NCBI GenBank assembly: GCA_947044365.1
Contig: OX345636.1
Coordinates: 2,500,001-2,564,000, forward strand
DNA from: Petrosia ficiformis
Taxonomy: Eukaryota > Porifera > Demospongiae > Haplosclerida > Petrosiidae
Direction: 5' to 3'
Length of the DNA stretch: 64,000 nt
Part shown: piece after piece, positions 1-12,365 of the stretch
Position numbering within the stretch: the stretch's first letter is position 1
Layout: the number at the start of each line of letters is the position of its first letter
Position numbers and translations under genes: made by a program
The notes under the pieces: model-generated
Told to the model about the DNA's origin: nothing
The model's database searches: none
Seen by the model: the letters and a program-made list of their open reading frames with translations, nothing else

Positions 1-1560
1 TATTATACAGAACACACGTATTACTATGCTTACTATGTTAGTAAATAAGTCCAACAAATTAATATGATTTTCTCAGACAACTTGTTCCAAAGGGTGAACA
101 GATTATTGATGGTGAGAATCAGGAAGACATTATCTATTGAGTATAACATAAAGTAAATAGATTATGACCCCCAAGTATCCTTTGGGTTTACCAATATAGA
201 CGCAATCTGATTAAAACTTCATTTGTATGGGAGGAATATTCGGGCCACACCATTCCATGTACAAATCATGTCTCACTTGGAAGTTAGTTTGCCAATAGGC
301 ACACCATTATACACCAGTATACTGCCCCACACCACCCCCCTCCCCTTCTCAATATTCTTTGAAGCTCAACTTTTGCCCCATCTTCCCTCGAAAAACTTTC
401 TAAATCAAGGCCTGATAAAATATGACAATAATTATTAGCCAATGGAACATACATGAAAATTCATGTGTCTAGCATTCTAGCAAAAGGTGTAATAAAAATC
501 AACAAACAAACACAACAAACAAGCAGCCACAATGGCTTAGAAAAGAACAATCAGCCACCCTTGCTTGAACAAATTAGAAAAATTACAATCAGCCATCATT
601 GCTTAGAACATGAGTGGCCACACAAATTAAAAAAGGAATACTCAATGCCCAGTATGAGAAACGAGAACAGCGGGCCAAAGACCCCCGACGGCCAGGCAAC
701 AGCCCCCACCCATCCAGTATCCATATAATAGTAATATTGTACATGGAACACAATCGTCAAAATAATTATTAACCCTTTACAGATGTCAAAATGAATCAGT
801 GTGTGACTCCCATTGAAGTCAGTGGATGTCACAAATTATTAGCAGTTGCAGTTTTTAATGATTTCTGACATTTTTCAATGAAATTCTACACAAGGCAGTC
901 TCTACATGTACTTTAAGGCAATGCAAAACATGACTCACCAATCCAACATTGTGGAAATAACAAATATGCTAAGTGCTGTGTGACTATTATACTTTGAAGT
1001 GCTTGTCTTAGCAAATTATATGTAACATCATACTACAATGTGAGAGCTATAGAGCTGAAAAGAGTTATAGTTATTTAACACTCCATCCACACACTTTCTA
1101 TAAACATTTAATCACATCGTAACTTCCTAATTACAGTATTTGAACAATAAATTATACAGTATTAAGATGTTGCACGAACACTAATATCAAATTATTTAGT
1201 CTTTATTTTTACGGGCCGCAGTTTAACTAAAACCAAATGTATTTGGTGTCCAATGAAAGCCAATTAATTTGGTGTCCAGGAAGACAAGTTCATGCACTTC
1301 ATACATTTAGATAACAATGGCTAACATGACTTCCTGTACAAATGCACAGATAGTGAGTGTTTAAGGTAAGCATTTGCTCAAAATTATTATGAACCATTAG
1401 TGTGGTATTCATAAACTTGGTAATTATTCACATGCAAATTTTGCAAGTAGTGCTAGTGCTAGGATGCTATTAATTATCAGTATACACTGTATATCACCAT
1501 ATCATTTGTGGATACAATTTTAATTCTGGTTTAAACTTTAACAACCCTGAAACCATTTTA
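1..1560. other. Gene-poor stretch with one dispersed repeat
   Basis: I see no convincing coding exon here. Open frames are short, low in complexity and lack family motifs. The only clear structure is the repeat at 470-612, annotated separately. The rest is AT-rich unique-looking sequence. Confidence 0.5.
470..612. repeat. Dispersed repeat with internal 'cagccacaatggcttag' units
   Basis: The motif cagccacaatggcttagaa recurs here in degenerate form about every 35-55 bases (near 525, 553 and 590). A second copy lies at about 25096-25172, with the same lead-in of aacaaacacaacaaacaa. It is probably a fragment of an unclassified interspersed or minisatellite-like repeat. No coding potential. Confidence 0.5.
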
Positions 1561-1575
1561 AAATGTCTAGAAAAG

Positions 1576-2609
1576 GTGGCAGATCAGGCAGAAAAAGAAA
1601 GACACCACTTGATTAGGATAGGGACTAGGGAGCACCCAGACGAGTTAGAAACTAAGAAGATGCTGGGTATTGATGGAAATCCAATCTGTGAAATCCTTAC
1701 ATGTAAGTTTTGTTCTGTGGAACTCAATCTGACTTCAGGTAAAAAGCCGAATTCATGAACATTTGAACAGCAAACATCATAATCGAATGAAAGCTAACTA
1801 TGAAAAGAGATTACAGGAAAGAAAGCAACTTAAACTTTATGACATTGAAGTACGAGTTAGATCAAAGGAAAAAGAAGCTGAAACAGTGACACATGATTTC
1901 ACGTGCTATTTTGTACTCTGGATTACCACTCAATAAAACTGATGGATATATTGGAAAGCTATTTCATAAATACAAAGCCGACAGCTTTCTTGGAAATACC
2001 TTCCTGAGATATATGAACAACCAATCCTCTTATTAGTAACAGAAAGACAGTGCTGCTGGTGGATACAAGCATTGTTAAGTCTTGTAGAAGTGTAACAGCA
2101 GCTTTAAAAATATCACAAGCCATAAACAATGTTCATAAGAGTTGGACTGTGCTAAACATGCTTAGTGAAAGATATGCACTTACTGTTAAATCTGATTTGT
2201 TACAATTTGGGTAGGCTGTCTCTCTCATAAATGGCAAGACACAACTCAGAGGAATCTACAAGATGATGTGGTGCAGTTGTGGTACAGAGCAATTGTAATT
2301 GATTCTTTTCTCAAGAGTGCACAACTGCCAAATTAACAAAGATTAGAAATGTTTTCATTGGTAGTAGATTTAGATTTAGATTTATCCAATATTGAGAGAG
2401 TTCCCAAAATATCTCCAAGAGCCCATACCATTTATCTCCAGCTGTTAAGAATAAGCACTGGGAGTTGTGATGTTGAGCGTTCATTCAGCATGATAAGAGC
2501 AGTACAGCAACCAAATAGATCACTCGTGACTGAGAACTCTTTACAAATGGAAATGGTACTGTACTTTAATAAGATTTGGACCATGATTTTGATAATTATT
2601 ATTAATTAA
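1576..2609 (+). pseudogene. Decayed hAT-superfamily transposase
   Basis: Fragments in several plus-strand frames together resemble a hAT transposase. The first (1576-1758) contains a C-x2-C pair (LTCKFCSVEL). After a frame change, HEHLNSKHHNRMK supplies the H-x4-H half of a BED or CGBP1-like zinc finger, followed by a basic Lys/Arg/Glu-rich helix (to about 1935). The last fragment (2349-2609) has the hAT C-terminal dimerisation signature SCDVERSFSMIR, then the usual tail ending in LQMEMVLYFN. The central catalytic region is largely missing or full of stops, so the copy is dead. Terminal inverted repeats could not be placed. The superfamily call rests on the zinc finger plus dimerisation motif; which hAT subfamily is uncertain. 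Confidence 0.7.
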
Positions 2610-2730
2610 ATATAATATTTGAGCCCAAAAGTTTTTTTTTAATTTGTTAAACCAGATTAGTACCGATGTTTCACCCTGAAAATAGATTTCTTTTACAACC
2701 CTATAAAGTCAGACCCTATATGTAATATAA

Positions 2731-2925
2731 TAGTATGCTAACAGGTCTATATAGGACCTGAGTTTTGTGTCCGAGGATGTGATATAGCCCGAGCCTGCGA
2801 GGGCTATATCGCAAGATTAAAGTGGTCGGACAGGTCTATATTAAAAAATATAGACCTCCCCTCGGGTCTGTACACAATATATAGGACTCACCACATCAAA
2901 GGGATGATGTCACAATCATACTATA
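2731..2925 (+). repeat. Structured repeat with hairpin, TAGTATG ends
   Basis: The element runs from tagtatgctaacaggtc to gatgtcacaatcatacta. Inside is a GC-richer stem built on gaggatgtgatatagccc and its complement. A reverse-oriented relative is at 6626-6878, a shorter one at 39839-39991, and the window ends inside another at 63966. It is probably a non-autonomous DNA transposon of unknown superfamily. Confidence 0.6.
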
Positions 2926-2936
2926 TATATATATTA

Positions 2937-3008
<72 letters not shown>
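2925..3008. repeat. (TA)n microsatellite
   Basis: Nearly pure TA dinucleotide tract directly between the hairpin repeat and the 3009-3433 MITE. It is a likely target for TA-preferring transposons. Confidence 0.95.
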
Positions 3009-3011
<3 letters not shown>

Positions 3012-3433
3012 ACCGGCTCTGCGAAAACCAGTCTTATGGATCAAAATTTCGAAATTGATTTTTTTGTCTTCACTGAACAGAGCATTAAATTAGCTCTAGA
3101 ATGATATATTAACACATACCAATCAGGTAAAAGACAAAGGTACAGTGACCGATTAAACCATGATAGTCACAAATACTTCATTTGGAGAAAAACGCAATTA
3201 AATTAATTTTTTAACCATTAAAATTAATGATAAACAATTTATTTAGCAGTGGCTAGCGAAGTACAGAGAGGTTTCTATGACTAGCTAAAGGTATCAGAAG
3301 ACTGGTAAGACATTTGTGAAGATTTTTATGTAATAAAACAGTGATTGCCCAAATAATACAAAACTGTCTATTTTAGATCATATCTCCAAATTATATTTTG
3401 ATCCATAAGACTGGTTTTCGCAGAGCCGGTCAC
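3009..3433. mobile_element. MITE with perfect 39-bp terminal inverted repeats
   Basis: Bases 3009-3047 (starting gtgaccggctctgcgaaaac) are exactly reverse-complementary to 3395-3433. The 425-bp element sits in a TA tract, so its target duplication cannot be separated from TA repeats. No transposase is encoded. Diverged relatives with the same internal word (aaattagctcta) occur at 48617-49008 and, inverted and truncated, at 59442-59770. The perfect ends suggest recent activity. The autonomous partner is not visible here. Confidence 0.85.
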
Positions 3434-5030
3434 ATATATATATATATAATTATAATCATGATAAAATATGGAGGCAGAGCTACAGGACAATTCACCTTAA
3501 TTCCAAAGTATCTCAGATACTCATCCTTGGTAGACTCACTGGTCAGCAAGACTACAATCACTACATCCTTGATTCAGTGTTTTTCTTCATGAACACTCAC
3601 TGCAAGTCATATGACAATAAGGAACAAGTCACGTGAAATTAATTGTCCCCGCTGGTCGCGTCGATCGAATAAGAATCGCGCTATGTACTACAAAAATGTA
3701 GTTTAGCGCCTCCACCTACATTGAAATAATTATTTTACAGCCTATTGGATTCATAATTATTAATTTTTATGAAAACCCCAATAGCATAATGCTAATATAA
3801 AGGGCTAGCAGGATATAACTGAGAATAAATCAGAAAAAAATCATAAGTAAGTTTGATACACTTCCTCTCTGATAGGAGGTTGTAACCTTATAAAACTGAA
3901 AGGTCTAGGTCTCGCCCATTCAAGGTCGAGGCCTCGAGGAAGAATCTGGCTAAAGCCAGCATCTGGCGCCGCACAGCATTTGTGGAGCAGGAATTTAATT
4001 ACGCGGAGCCGCGAAGAGGCTGGTACTAGCATTCTTGTCGGTAATTTTCGTCTAAGTGGACTAGACACGTCGACGGCCGTAGCGGGTCAGGCTGCGCGAG
4101 ACGTGATTGTAGCCGAAACAAAAGTTGTCTGACAAACCAGACCCCCCGCGAGGGTCTAGCTTGTCAGACTAGAGGCTCGCCTGAGACTAATCTATATCTG
4201 TATATCACAAATCGAGACAGTAATTTTATTTATAAAAACAAGTATACCTGACATGACAGCCAATTGTAGTTATTGCTTTGATTATCTACTCTTCTTACTA
4301 TTTAAAGGATCCTATAGAACTTTAAAAAAATACATTCCAGGTAGAATAGCTAGCTATTAGTTTTAATTGGTACGTAAGGGGTCGTAAACTACAAGCTTTT
4401 TCCTGAGTTCCTGTACTGAGTTCTGAGCTCGAGCCAGCGCGCGTTATATTCGCCCACGCCCCCGGAATGTCGCAGCTAGCTACCGCAGCTTTAATTTTTA
4501 AGAACCATTGTGTAATTAACATGAGAATAGATGACAACCTGGGGGTTGATTTTCAGCAGTTAGATTCTTTTCGTTGTTTCTGCAGCAGACATTTAAAAGA
4601 TGTAATTTGGTCTCAATATGATTGCAGATGCATATGATTAGTACTGGTCTGGGAAAGGAAAACGAGTCTATAATGCAACAGGTAATGTTGTTTTCAGTGT
4701 ACATGTATTCTTTTATTTGAACGTGTCCATTGGCTAGTTTTTTTTTAAATGCATGTTGAAGGTAATCATAGAAAAGCCTTATCACAGTTTTTTTTCTTGA
4801 CACAATCATTGTTCACATCACATTTGTTGTAATTGTGATGTTTACAGAAGCCACACCCCTCCACTTTCACTGATTGTATATTGGCGATACTAGGGAAATG
4901 GTGATAGTCACCAATGATTTACCATAGTAAGTACACTGATGTAAGCTAATTAAAGATGGTCTCTGAATAAGTTTCGAATTTCTCTTTTTTTAGAGTTTAA
5001 AAAGGTCTGCCCTTTGTTGGAGGGGCTGAA
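3434..5030. other. Noncoding stretch with short palindromes
   Basis: No exon is supported. A GC-richer palindromic patch lies at about 4115-4190 (tgtctgacaaaccagacccc pairing with the ggtctagcttgtcagac side), probably a fragment of a foldback element. Confidence 0.4.
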
Positions 5031-5643
5031 CTGATAGTCTTGCGAGCCAGACTCCTCCCCTTTTTGAGATCTGATGGCGGGGACGGAGTCTGGTCAATCA
5101 GGTTGACTTTTCTGTCCCAGCTAGCCACAGGTGTTAGCATGATAATTAGACCACATGTAAACTGTGAATCTTGTTATTATTATTTATTCTACATTTGTGT
5201 TAAAAACTAAGATGGCTAATGAACAAATGATACATGATTCTAGTAATCATTTTAGTAAGAATTGGGATTACTTTGAAGTTGAGGCAGAAAGAAGCAGTAG
5301 CTAACTTTTCACAGGAATTGATGCACTCACTTGCTTACAGACCAGATTTGGGATGTCTCTCCATTCCCCACAATTTATGATCGCATTTTTAACCTTCCAG
5401 GAATGTCATATGTAGTTTAAAAAGATAAAAAAGAGTAACAATAACAGATTTAAAAAGCAGTGCACTTTCACTCACCACCTACTAACGAGTAATAACGATA
5501 TTCACAGTTTACATGTGGTCTAATTTTCATACCAACACCTGCGACCAAATTCCTTATCTGGGAAAGAAAAGTCAACTTAATTGACCAGACTTCCTCGCTG
5601 CCATCCGATCTCAAAAAGAGAAGGAGTCTGGCTCGCGAGACTA
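5031..5643. mobile_element. Foldback element, MULE-like, with 9-bp target duplication
   Basis: The two ends are long diverged inverted repeats of roughly 130 bp. The left arm starts tagtcttgcgagccagactc at 5035, and the right arm ends with the complement of tagtctcgcgagccagactc at 5643. Both arms share an inner block around gaccacatgtaaactgtgaa. The element is flanked by ggggctgaa at 5022-5030 and 5644-5652, a 9-bp direct repeat typical of Mutator-like elements. No transposase is encoded. Related TAGTCTCGCG ends with a different inner sequence appear at 17040-17090, 21831-21858, 22028-22158 and 62959-63068. MULE assignment rests on TIR length and duplication size only. Confidence 0.75.
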
Positions 5644-5652
5644 GGGGCTGAA

Positions 5653-6625
5653 ATATGGTTCTTTTTAACTTACTGGCTGCCATTTGAAAACCATCACTTT
5701 AAAAGCAGAAATGTGTGTGTAATTTTATAACTTGTTTTACCCGCCATTTTATTAGTCATGGTTTGCTATGTGTAGTGTAATTTCCTTCCATAGAAACATA
5801 GTTTGGTAGTCTACTAAATGTTCTTTTTGTGAAGAGGTATGAAATTGAAGACTCATCTATGATTAAATGACATTTGTTGTAATAAGTGTAGCTCTAAGTA
5901 CATGTACAAGTGTATTTGGTGGTAAATCTACAGCAGGGCCTAGTAGGGCACAAGATGACACCATGTACGTGCCCTGCATAAGTCCCACACAAGCTAAATG
6001 CATTTTACATATAATTATAATAATATTAAAATTAGTTACTTACTGCCATAGAGCTAGACAAAAGCTAACTACTGAGCGAACTACTGAGACCTGAATTCAA
6101 ATGGCAAAGCTATATTACAGTCATGATCTGACTCCTACAAAAAGCAGAGATTAATAGCACACATGGAAAGTATGGCTTCTAAACAGTTCTCCATCTGTAT
6201 CTGCCTCTGGGTGGTGTATCTTTGGAGGACTTACCACCATTACCCCTGTCCTTATAAGAAGTGCTGTTAATTAATATTCCTTTTAACCCTAAAATTCAGT
6301 ACTTGTACTTTACTCAAGTCTTAACTTGGCCCCATGCCTGGTACATGCATGTAAGAATACTGCTATCAAATTACGTAATTATCATAATTATTATGTTTTT
6401 GCTCAAATAACATATAGAAAAGTATAGAAACCTTGTGAGAATCTAGTTATTAATAATATATTGCAGTTATTATCTTCCTATCAGGTCATATTATACAGGA
6501 AACTATTGTAACTATTGCCACCTACATGATCCATTTCTTGGTATACAAAAATGGTTAAATAGATGATCTCATCCACTGTTATATGTTATAATTATATATA
6601 TGTATGTATGAATATATATATATAT
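5653..6625. other. Noncoding, nothing recognised
   Basis: AT-rich sequence with short open frames lacking motifs. A (TA)n-rich patch at 6585-6625 borders the next repeat. Confidence 0.4.
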
Positions 6626-6878
6626 TAAAGTATGATGGTGACATCATCCCTTTGATGTGGTGAGCCCTATATATTGTATATAGACCTTCCATTTGCACAC
6701 TATGCAGGAGATGTCACCATCATACAATATATTGTATAAAGTATGCTAATAGGTCCGTATAGGACCCTGGTTTTGTGTCTTCGGATGTGATATAGCCATC
6801 GCAGGCTCCGGCTATATCACATCCTCGGACACAAAACGTAGGTCCTATATTTTGTATATAGGACCTATTAGCATACTA
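6626..6878 (-). repeat. Structured repeat with 138-bp terminal hairpin
   Basis: This is the reverse orientation of the repeat at 2731-2925. It starts agtatgatggtgacatcatc and ends cctattagcatact. Bases 6740-6877 form a long hairpin: the arm agtatgctaataggtcc through gatgtgatatagcc pairs with ggctatatcacatcctcgg through cctattagcatact, with a loop near 6800. An inner smaller inverted pair built on gatggtgacatcat lies at 6629-6718. No coding potential. Confidence 0.7.
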
Positions 6879-8965
6879 TTATATTACATATATAATATAC
6901 GTATATATATATAATTATATATATATATATATTGATAATTATTATCATTTATCATGTATAGCTATTACAGACTAGGTGAATTGATACTATTTGACAATAA
7001 GTAGGCGAAATGGAAGTAGGCGATTTGAGAGCAGGACTGTCCCCTTTAGATGTATGGGTATGGATTATATGTTGTTTATTGATATTCTTATTTTCTTGTG
7101 GGTGGTTTAGGTCTTATTTGTGTGTGACTAATAATATTCACTAGTATTATAATATTATCAGGAATATCTTTGTGTGTAATCTGCAATCATGAATATTATT
7201 AGTTACTAATAATGATAATAGCGTGGATTTGAATGAATATGATATACTCTAGATATTTGATATTCCACATAGCTAGAATATTAAATGGAAAACACAAAGT
7301 TAAATTATTTTAATTTTGTTTCTGAGGCACAATCTTAATCTTGTTCATGTGCTTTTATGGTTTTGATATCCCTACATGTTCTTTCATTTTTCCTATTCTG
7401 CACAAGATGTTTAGTGATTGGTTATGTTCGTCAGTCAGTCAGTCAGTCAAGTCAGTCTGTCATGCAGAAAAAATCGATACTTTAGTTTAGAATACTTTAA
7501 ACACCACATCAGTCAGGTAGAGAATAGTCATATAAGAATGTATGCATACCTTGCAGAAGCTAATGCAGTTCACAGCATCCTCATTTCCTGAGTTTTCTTA
7601 TTATTAGTTTAGAAAAGTCCACCATATGGCAGTCAGTCACACCCTTCATAGCAATAATCATAACACTGGTGTTTGGAACGTAAAACAATTTACCTATTAT
7701 TATTATGATGAGCTATGTGTGAACTATGTGTTCTAGTTTAGAAATAGTTTTATTAATAATTTATTAATTTTAATCTTTATCATTATAGCAGTTAATATAT
7801 TCATTGATCAAAACAAATCCACCCACAAATGCATCATCATAAACAACATAATTATATTATTAACTTCTACATAGTCTTTTTGCTATATGTACATGTACAG
7901 TATGTAGGATTGTTATATGGTATTTTAATTTTGTTGCTAAAGGTACGCTCCAGGATTGTTATATGAAACCAGTTATTTTAGTTCTGTTATATGCTCTATG
8001 ATTGCAAGTCTGTTTTAATTGTGTTTGGACAATTGAACACTGTACTTGGGGGGGTGACACCATTTCAAATTTTTATATTTTTTCTGGTATTGTTAAGAGA
8101 CACATCTCATAATTAATTTTGCCATGGTTACATTCACTATATTATTTATATTTTTCCCAAATTAAATTACAACCACTTACCTGTGTATATACACTGTGTA
8201 CATGTGTGTTATGTATACACAGGTCTTTATGGGATATATGAACTTGCTGCATGGAAGATATTGGTAGCTGAGTTGGGAGGTTTATATAACAGATATAGAC
8301 CAATGAAACACGTTATACATGTTTATTATAAAATTCATACCTTAAGATCTAAACCATATAAACAACATATATCGATTTAATTATCCCCCACTTGGGTTTT
8401 GTCAAATATAGAATATAAATGTATTGTATATGACCAGGTGGGGATCCTTCCCATTTAAAAGTAGCTACTTCAATGTGCAGACAACTATTTTGAATACAAA
8501 TAAACCACAAAATTAAACTGGTGCTGCTAAATTGTATAATTTGATTGCTGCTTATTGTATTGTACTGCAATCATGAATATTATTAGTTACTAATAACGAT
8601 ATTATGGGTGGATTTGAATGAATGTGATATACTCTAGATATTTGATATTCCACATAGCTATGAACTGAAAAGTCCCCACTGCAGACAACTACAAACAAAC
8701 CACAAAATTAAACTTGTGGTGTTGCTAAATTGATTGCTGCTTATTGTTTTCCTTTGTTACTAGGCACTGTAGCATTCAACTTTAATTTAAGAGTTTGAAG
8801 AGTTATAAAAAAAACATGCATATTTAATGACTATCATAAGACTTAAACCACTCACAACAAGATCAATATCAATAAACAACATATGAACCATACCCATAAA
8901 TCTTACATGTATTAGTAATTAGTTGTACATGTTAATTGATTATAAGTATAACATACATGTACATG
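6879..8965. other. Noncoding stretch, repeat fragments
   Basis: It holds the dispersed repeat at 7122-7310 with a partial copy at about 8560-8665. A (gtca)n run lies at 7436-7458. A gttttgatatccctacatg segment at about 7360 recurs near 27170 and resembles the end of the 44.9-kb foldback. No exon is supported. Confidence 0.4.
7122..7310. repeat. Dispersed repeat family, copies at 7.1, 8.6 and 9.4 kb
   Basis: Marker blocks are gtgtgtgactaataatattc, catgaatattattagttac and atgatatactctagatattt. They recur in the same order at about 8560-8665 (partial) and 9361-9525, with a further fragment at about 9560-9650. All copies are on the same strand within 2.5 kb, so local duplication as well as transposition is possible. 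No ends with target duplications were found. Confidence 0.6.
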
Positions 8966-9285
8966 CAGTGCTCGAAATAATTTTTGAAAGTGTCCAGCAG
9001 AAACACCAGGACAAAACAATATTTGACGAGCAAGTTGTGAATTATGTCTGGACCAGCAAGTCTCACAAATCTGTATTGTACCCATTTATGTCTTAAATAT
9101 AAGACATAGAAGTAATCCACTAAGCTATAACTACTCTTGACTAATAATTTCCCTTTACTGTGAGATTATTGTACTCATTTTCTATAACTAATCAGACAAT
9201 TTGGCCAGTTAAATGCAATTTTGTCCAGACAAAGCAGTGAAATGGCCAGAAAATGGCCAATTGCTGGATGTTATTTCGAGCACTG
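8966..9285 (+). mobile_element. hAT-type MITE, CAGTGCTCGAAATAA ends
   Basis: The 320-bp element starts cagtgctcgaaataa and ends with its reverse complement ttatttcgagcactg. CAGTG is the usual start of hAT termini. The flanks are TACATG on both sides; counting CA as target gives TACATGCA/TACATGTA, close to an 8-bp hAT duplication. A second, inverted copy is at 25837-26150. Neither encodes protein. Confidence 0.85.
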
Positions 9286-9293
9286 TACATGTA

Positions 9294-12022
9294 ATACAAT
9301 GGGAAAGAGTTTACTTCATGACAATGATGTAAACTGCAGTTTAGCACAAACTACAGTGCTGTGTGTGACTAATAATATTCATGAGTATTATAATTATATT
9401 ATCAGGATTATAATTATATCTTAAGAATCTTGTGTGTGATTTGCTATCATGTAACTGGATATATTTGATGAATGAATATGATATACTCTAGATATTTGAT
9501 ATTAAATAGAAAGCACAAAGTTATGTAAGGTTGTTGTATGGCACTGGTCTAAATCTTGTGACTAATAATATTGAGTAGAAGTATATAATATTATTATCAG
9601 GAATATGATATCTTTATAAGTATCATCTTTCTCTTGTGTGTGATCTAGCTACGGCTTTTGAAATTAGAAAGTATGTTTAGTATTGCATAAATCAGACCAT
9701 AATTTTACATGGGGCCAAGTATATACAGTACATTGGTACTTGTACTTGAGTACAATATAGTACACATTAATTATATATAATTTTATACTTGTACTCAAAT
9801 ACTTAGTTGAGAGGTTGTTCAACATTACTGGAAAATATCCCTAACTAAGTGATGGTAGATCTAAGCAGTTAATGTTCATCAGATGTAATAATGTATCCCA
9901 ATGATAATAAAATGGTTGACATGTCAGTTATGAACACTAGTACCTCAGTAACAATTACTGATGGCTCGACTTCGATTCTTCTCAGTTAGAAGCATTTGTA
10001 CTTGTACTTGTACTTAAATACTTTTAAATGTACTATTTTTCAGTACTACATTGTATACTTTACTTACGTCCTTACAAATGTGCTTGGTCCCATGCCTGAT
10101 ACTCGTGCACATACATGTAGATGAGAAAGACAGTGGTTTTGAAAATAATAATGTCAAATCAGGCCTTCATTTAGATAATTTATCCAGGTGGGGAGGGCTG
10201 GAGGCAAAAGTTGAGTCTATGATAGGTGGTGGGACTGATAGTAAAATATAAGAATATTGTAAATAACTTCCAATAGAGGGGTACTTTTACTAGCACTCTC
10301 TTAAATGAAACCCCAGCTTACTTTTAAACACTGTATTTTGTTATTTTATATACGAAGCCAAACCAATGAGTGGTTTGTTGTTAATGATGATGTATTTGTG
10401 GGTGGATTTGTTTTGAATAATTGAACTACTGTCATGAATATTATAAAACATGTTGTCAAGAAATTCTATTATTGTAAACTTATTATGTTATAATGTGACC
10501 TAATTTTGAAAAAGGACACTTTCCTTCAAAGTAATTTTGATCAACATCTAATTGCTCATCATCCCACAATTTTGTGCAAAACTTCAATGATATTTGTTAC
10601 TTACATGTATAATAACATTTCATTGTTTTCTGTACAAAATTGTGGGATGGTGAGTGATTGAAAGTAAGCATTTGACTGAAAAGTATCACTTTTAATTTTG
10701 TTAAACAAGCTGCAGACTATAGTTATTATGATAAATGATTTCTTCCTGTTACTATAGTCTATAATTGATAAAGAAGAGTCTCTGGACAAGTCATATTATG
10801 AAAAATGGTTGGGTGATTATATCTACACTGCCTAATTGCTACTTCTCATTTACGAATGTATACACTTGTTCTCACAAACAATCAAAATCAATGTCATTAG
10901 ATATTCTCTTTCACTACATGTAGTTTTGAGTACAACAGGTTTTCTCTTGTACGTTAAGTGTTTGGCCTTTGTATACAATCCTTTCTTTTTTTGGATGAAT
11001 ATTCATATTGAAAACATACACTTTACATACATTATACACATACGTAACAACTATAGAAAAGTGTGTGCTTCGAAATTAATTTGGTGTTGTTTTTAAATGA
11101 GTGATTGTTACGTTCTTTATATATACCATGAGGAAGATTAACCAAACTTTAATAATTTGTTCTTTCTTATAAAAGTTAACAAGGCTAGTGAAATCCAGTA
11201 TATTTGTAATTATAATATATATAATTATAGCATGAATAATGTTCTTTGATGTTAGATGCTATAATGAGGGATCTGCATATAATATAAATCCCACCAGTAA
11301 TGAACTGGGATTTAATCTGCATAGAACTCGGTATGTTCAGTGTAAACCACAAATAAGTCTCGGACAACTTCAGCCTAATATAGTTATTATTTTGATTATC
11401 TACTCTTAAAATATTACAAAAAAACTAATACTGTTGATTGATTAAATGATGGTATTGTGTCACACCCCTCATGAATAAATAATAAAAGATGAAAATTTTG
11501 TGCTTAGCAGACCATCACTCACACAATTACCGTTTAATATTTCCGTTTAATATTTCACTAATGTCATACCTTTCCATTGATACCTGACGCTTTGAGACCT
11601 CTATGTGATTTGGTGTTTAGCTATATAATAATTATACAGCCAAAAAATGATAATTTATATTTTAATTAATTGCGAAGAGGAATGACTTCTATGTTTTGTT
11701 TTGATCTTACTTGGTATGTCTGATATACCATTCCTGAGTTAATGCAATGCTAGATTCAAGTAAAAAAAATCATCTGCTTTTCTGAGCTGGTCACATATAC
11801 AATATAATAATTATACTATACAGTTGACTTTGAACTAGCTGGATTGAGTCATCAGAAAAAAAAAATCATTTTTTCAAAAGAATGACCTAGAGTTAAGTAT
11901 ACAAAAAATATAGCATGAGTATCCATGCATATAATCTAATACAGCCTATAAACTTAAAAAAATAAAATAAAAAAGGTCCGAGTGCCTACTATAAATTAAT
12001 ACGCATTAAACGCAACACGCGT
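9294..12022. other. Noncoding stretch
   Basis: No exon is supported. It includes third and fourth copies of the 7.1-kb repeat (9361-9650), a short inverted repeat at 10552-10657, and A/T-rich runs at 11765-11990. Confidence 0.4.
10552..10657. repeat. Imperfect inverted repeat
   Basis: catcccacaattttgtgc (about 10559-10577) pairs with tacaaaattgtgggatggtg (about 10632-10652), with a spacer of roughly 55 bases. It may be the core of a degraded foldback element. Confidence 0.5.
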
Positions 12023-12365
12023 TCAAAAAAACCTGGAAGTTATCAAAGCAAGTACTGCTATCACAAGAAATGCTGGAGTAGCATACACACCAGAACAAGG
12101 TTCACCTAGTGTAACACCACAATCCTCAAATTGTTGTGTAGTGTTAGGAAGTAATCCAAGCTTTGCATAAGAACTTGCACAGCATCCCCCATAGTTACGT
12201 TGAGTGCGGAGATCTTGGCATGTAGCATCGCAAATATCATCATCCTTACCACAGACAGGAAGATCTCCACTAGCGATTCCATCAAAAATCGATTGTGCAC
12301 AATACTTGCCATCGTTATCAGAACGAGCACAATCAGCTTCTCTCAATTCTATAGCACTGTCATTA
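12023..12365 (-). pseudogene. 3' half of secreted cysteine-rich protein gene, split by a LINE
   Basis: The reading frame on the minus strand enters from the LINE border as NDSAIELREADCARS and runs to a stop at 12023. It is rich in cysteines (for example DATCQDLRTQ and GGCCASSYAK) and has an N-glycosylation site (NTT). It ends in a hydrophobic segment (TPAFLVIAVLALITSRFF) that looks like a GPI-anchor signal or a C-terminal membrane helix. The 5' half is at 15346-15676. Removing the LINE and one copy of the 11-bp duplication gives 663 nt, exactly 221 codons with stop, so the halves were one uninterrupted exon. I do not recognise the family. A secreted or cell-surface role is inferred from the signal peptide and C terminus. 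With the LINE in place the protein cannot be made whole unless the insertion is spliced out. Confidence 0.75.

Noticed and set aside
2904..3104. Open frame of Tyr-Ile repeats
   Set aside because: It is translation of the (TA)n microsatellite and the MITE end.
12023..12330. Second minus-strand frame overlapping the secreted-protein gene
   Set aside because: It lies in a shifted frame without cysteine pattern or signals; it is a shadow of the real coding sequence.
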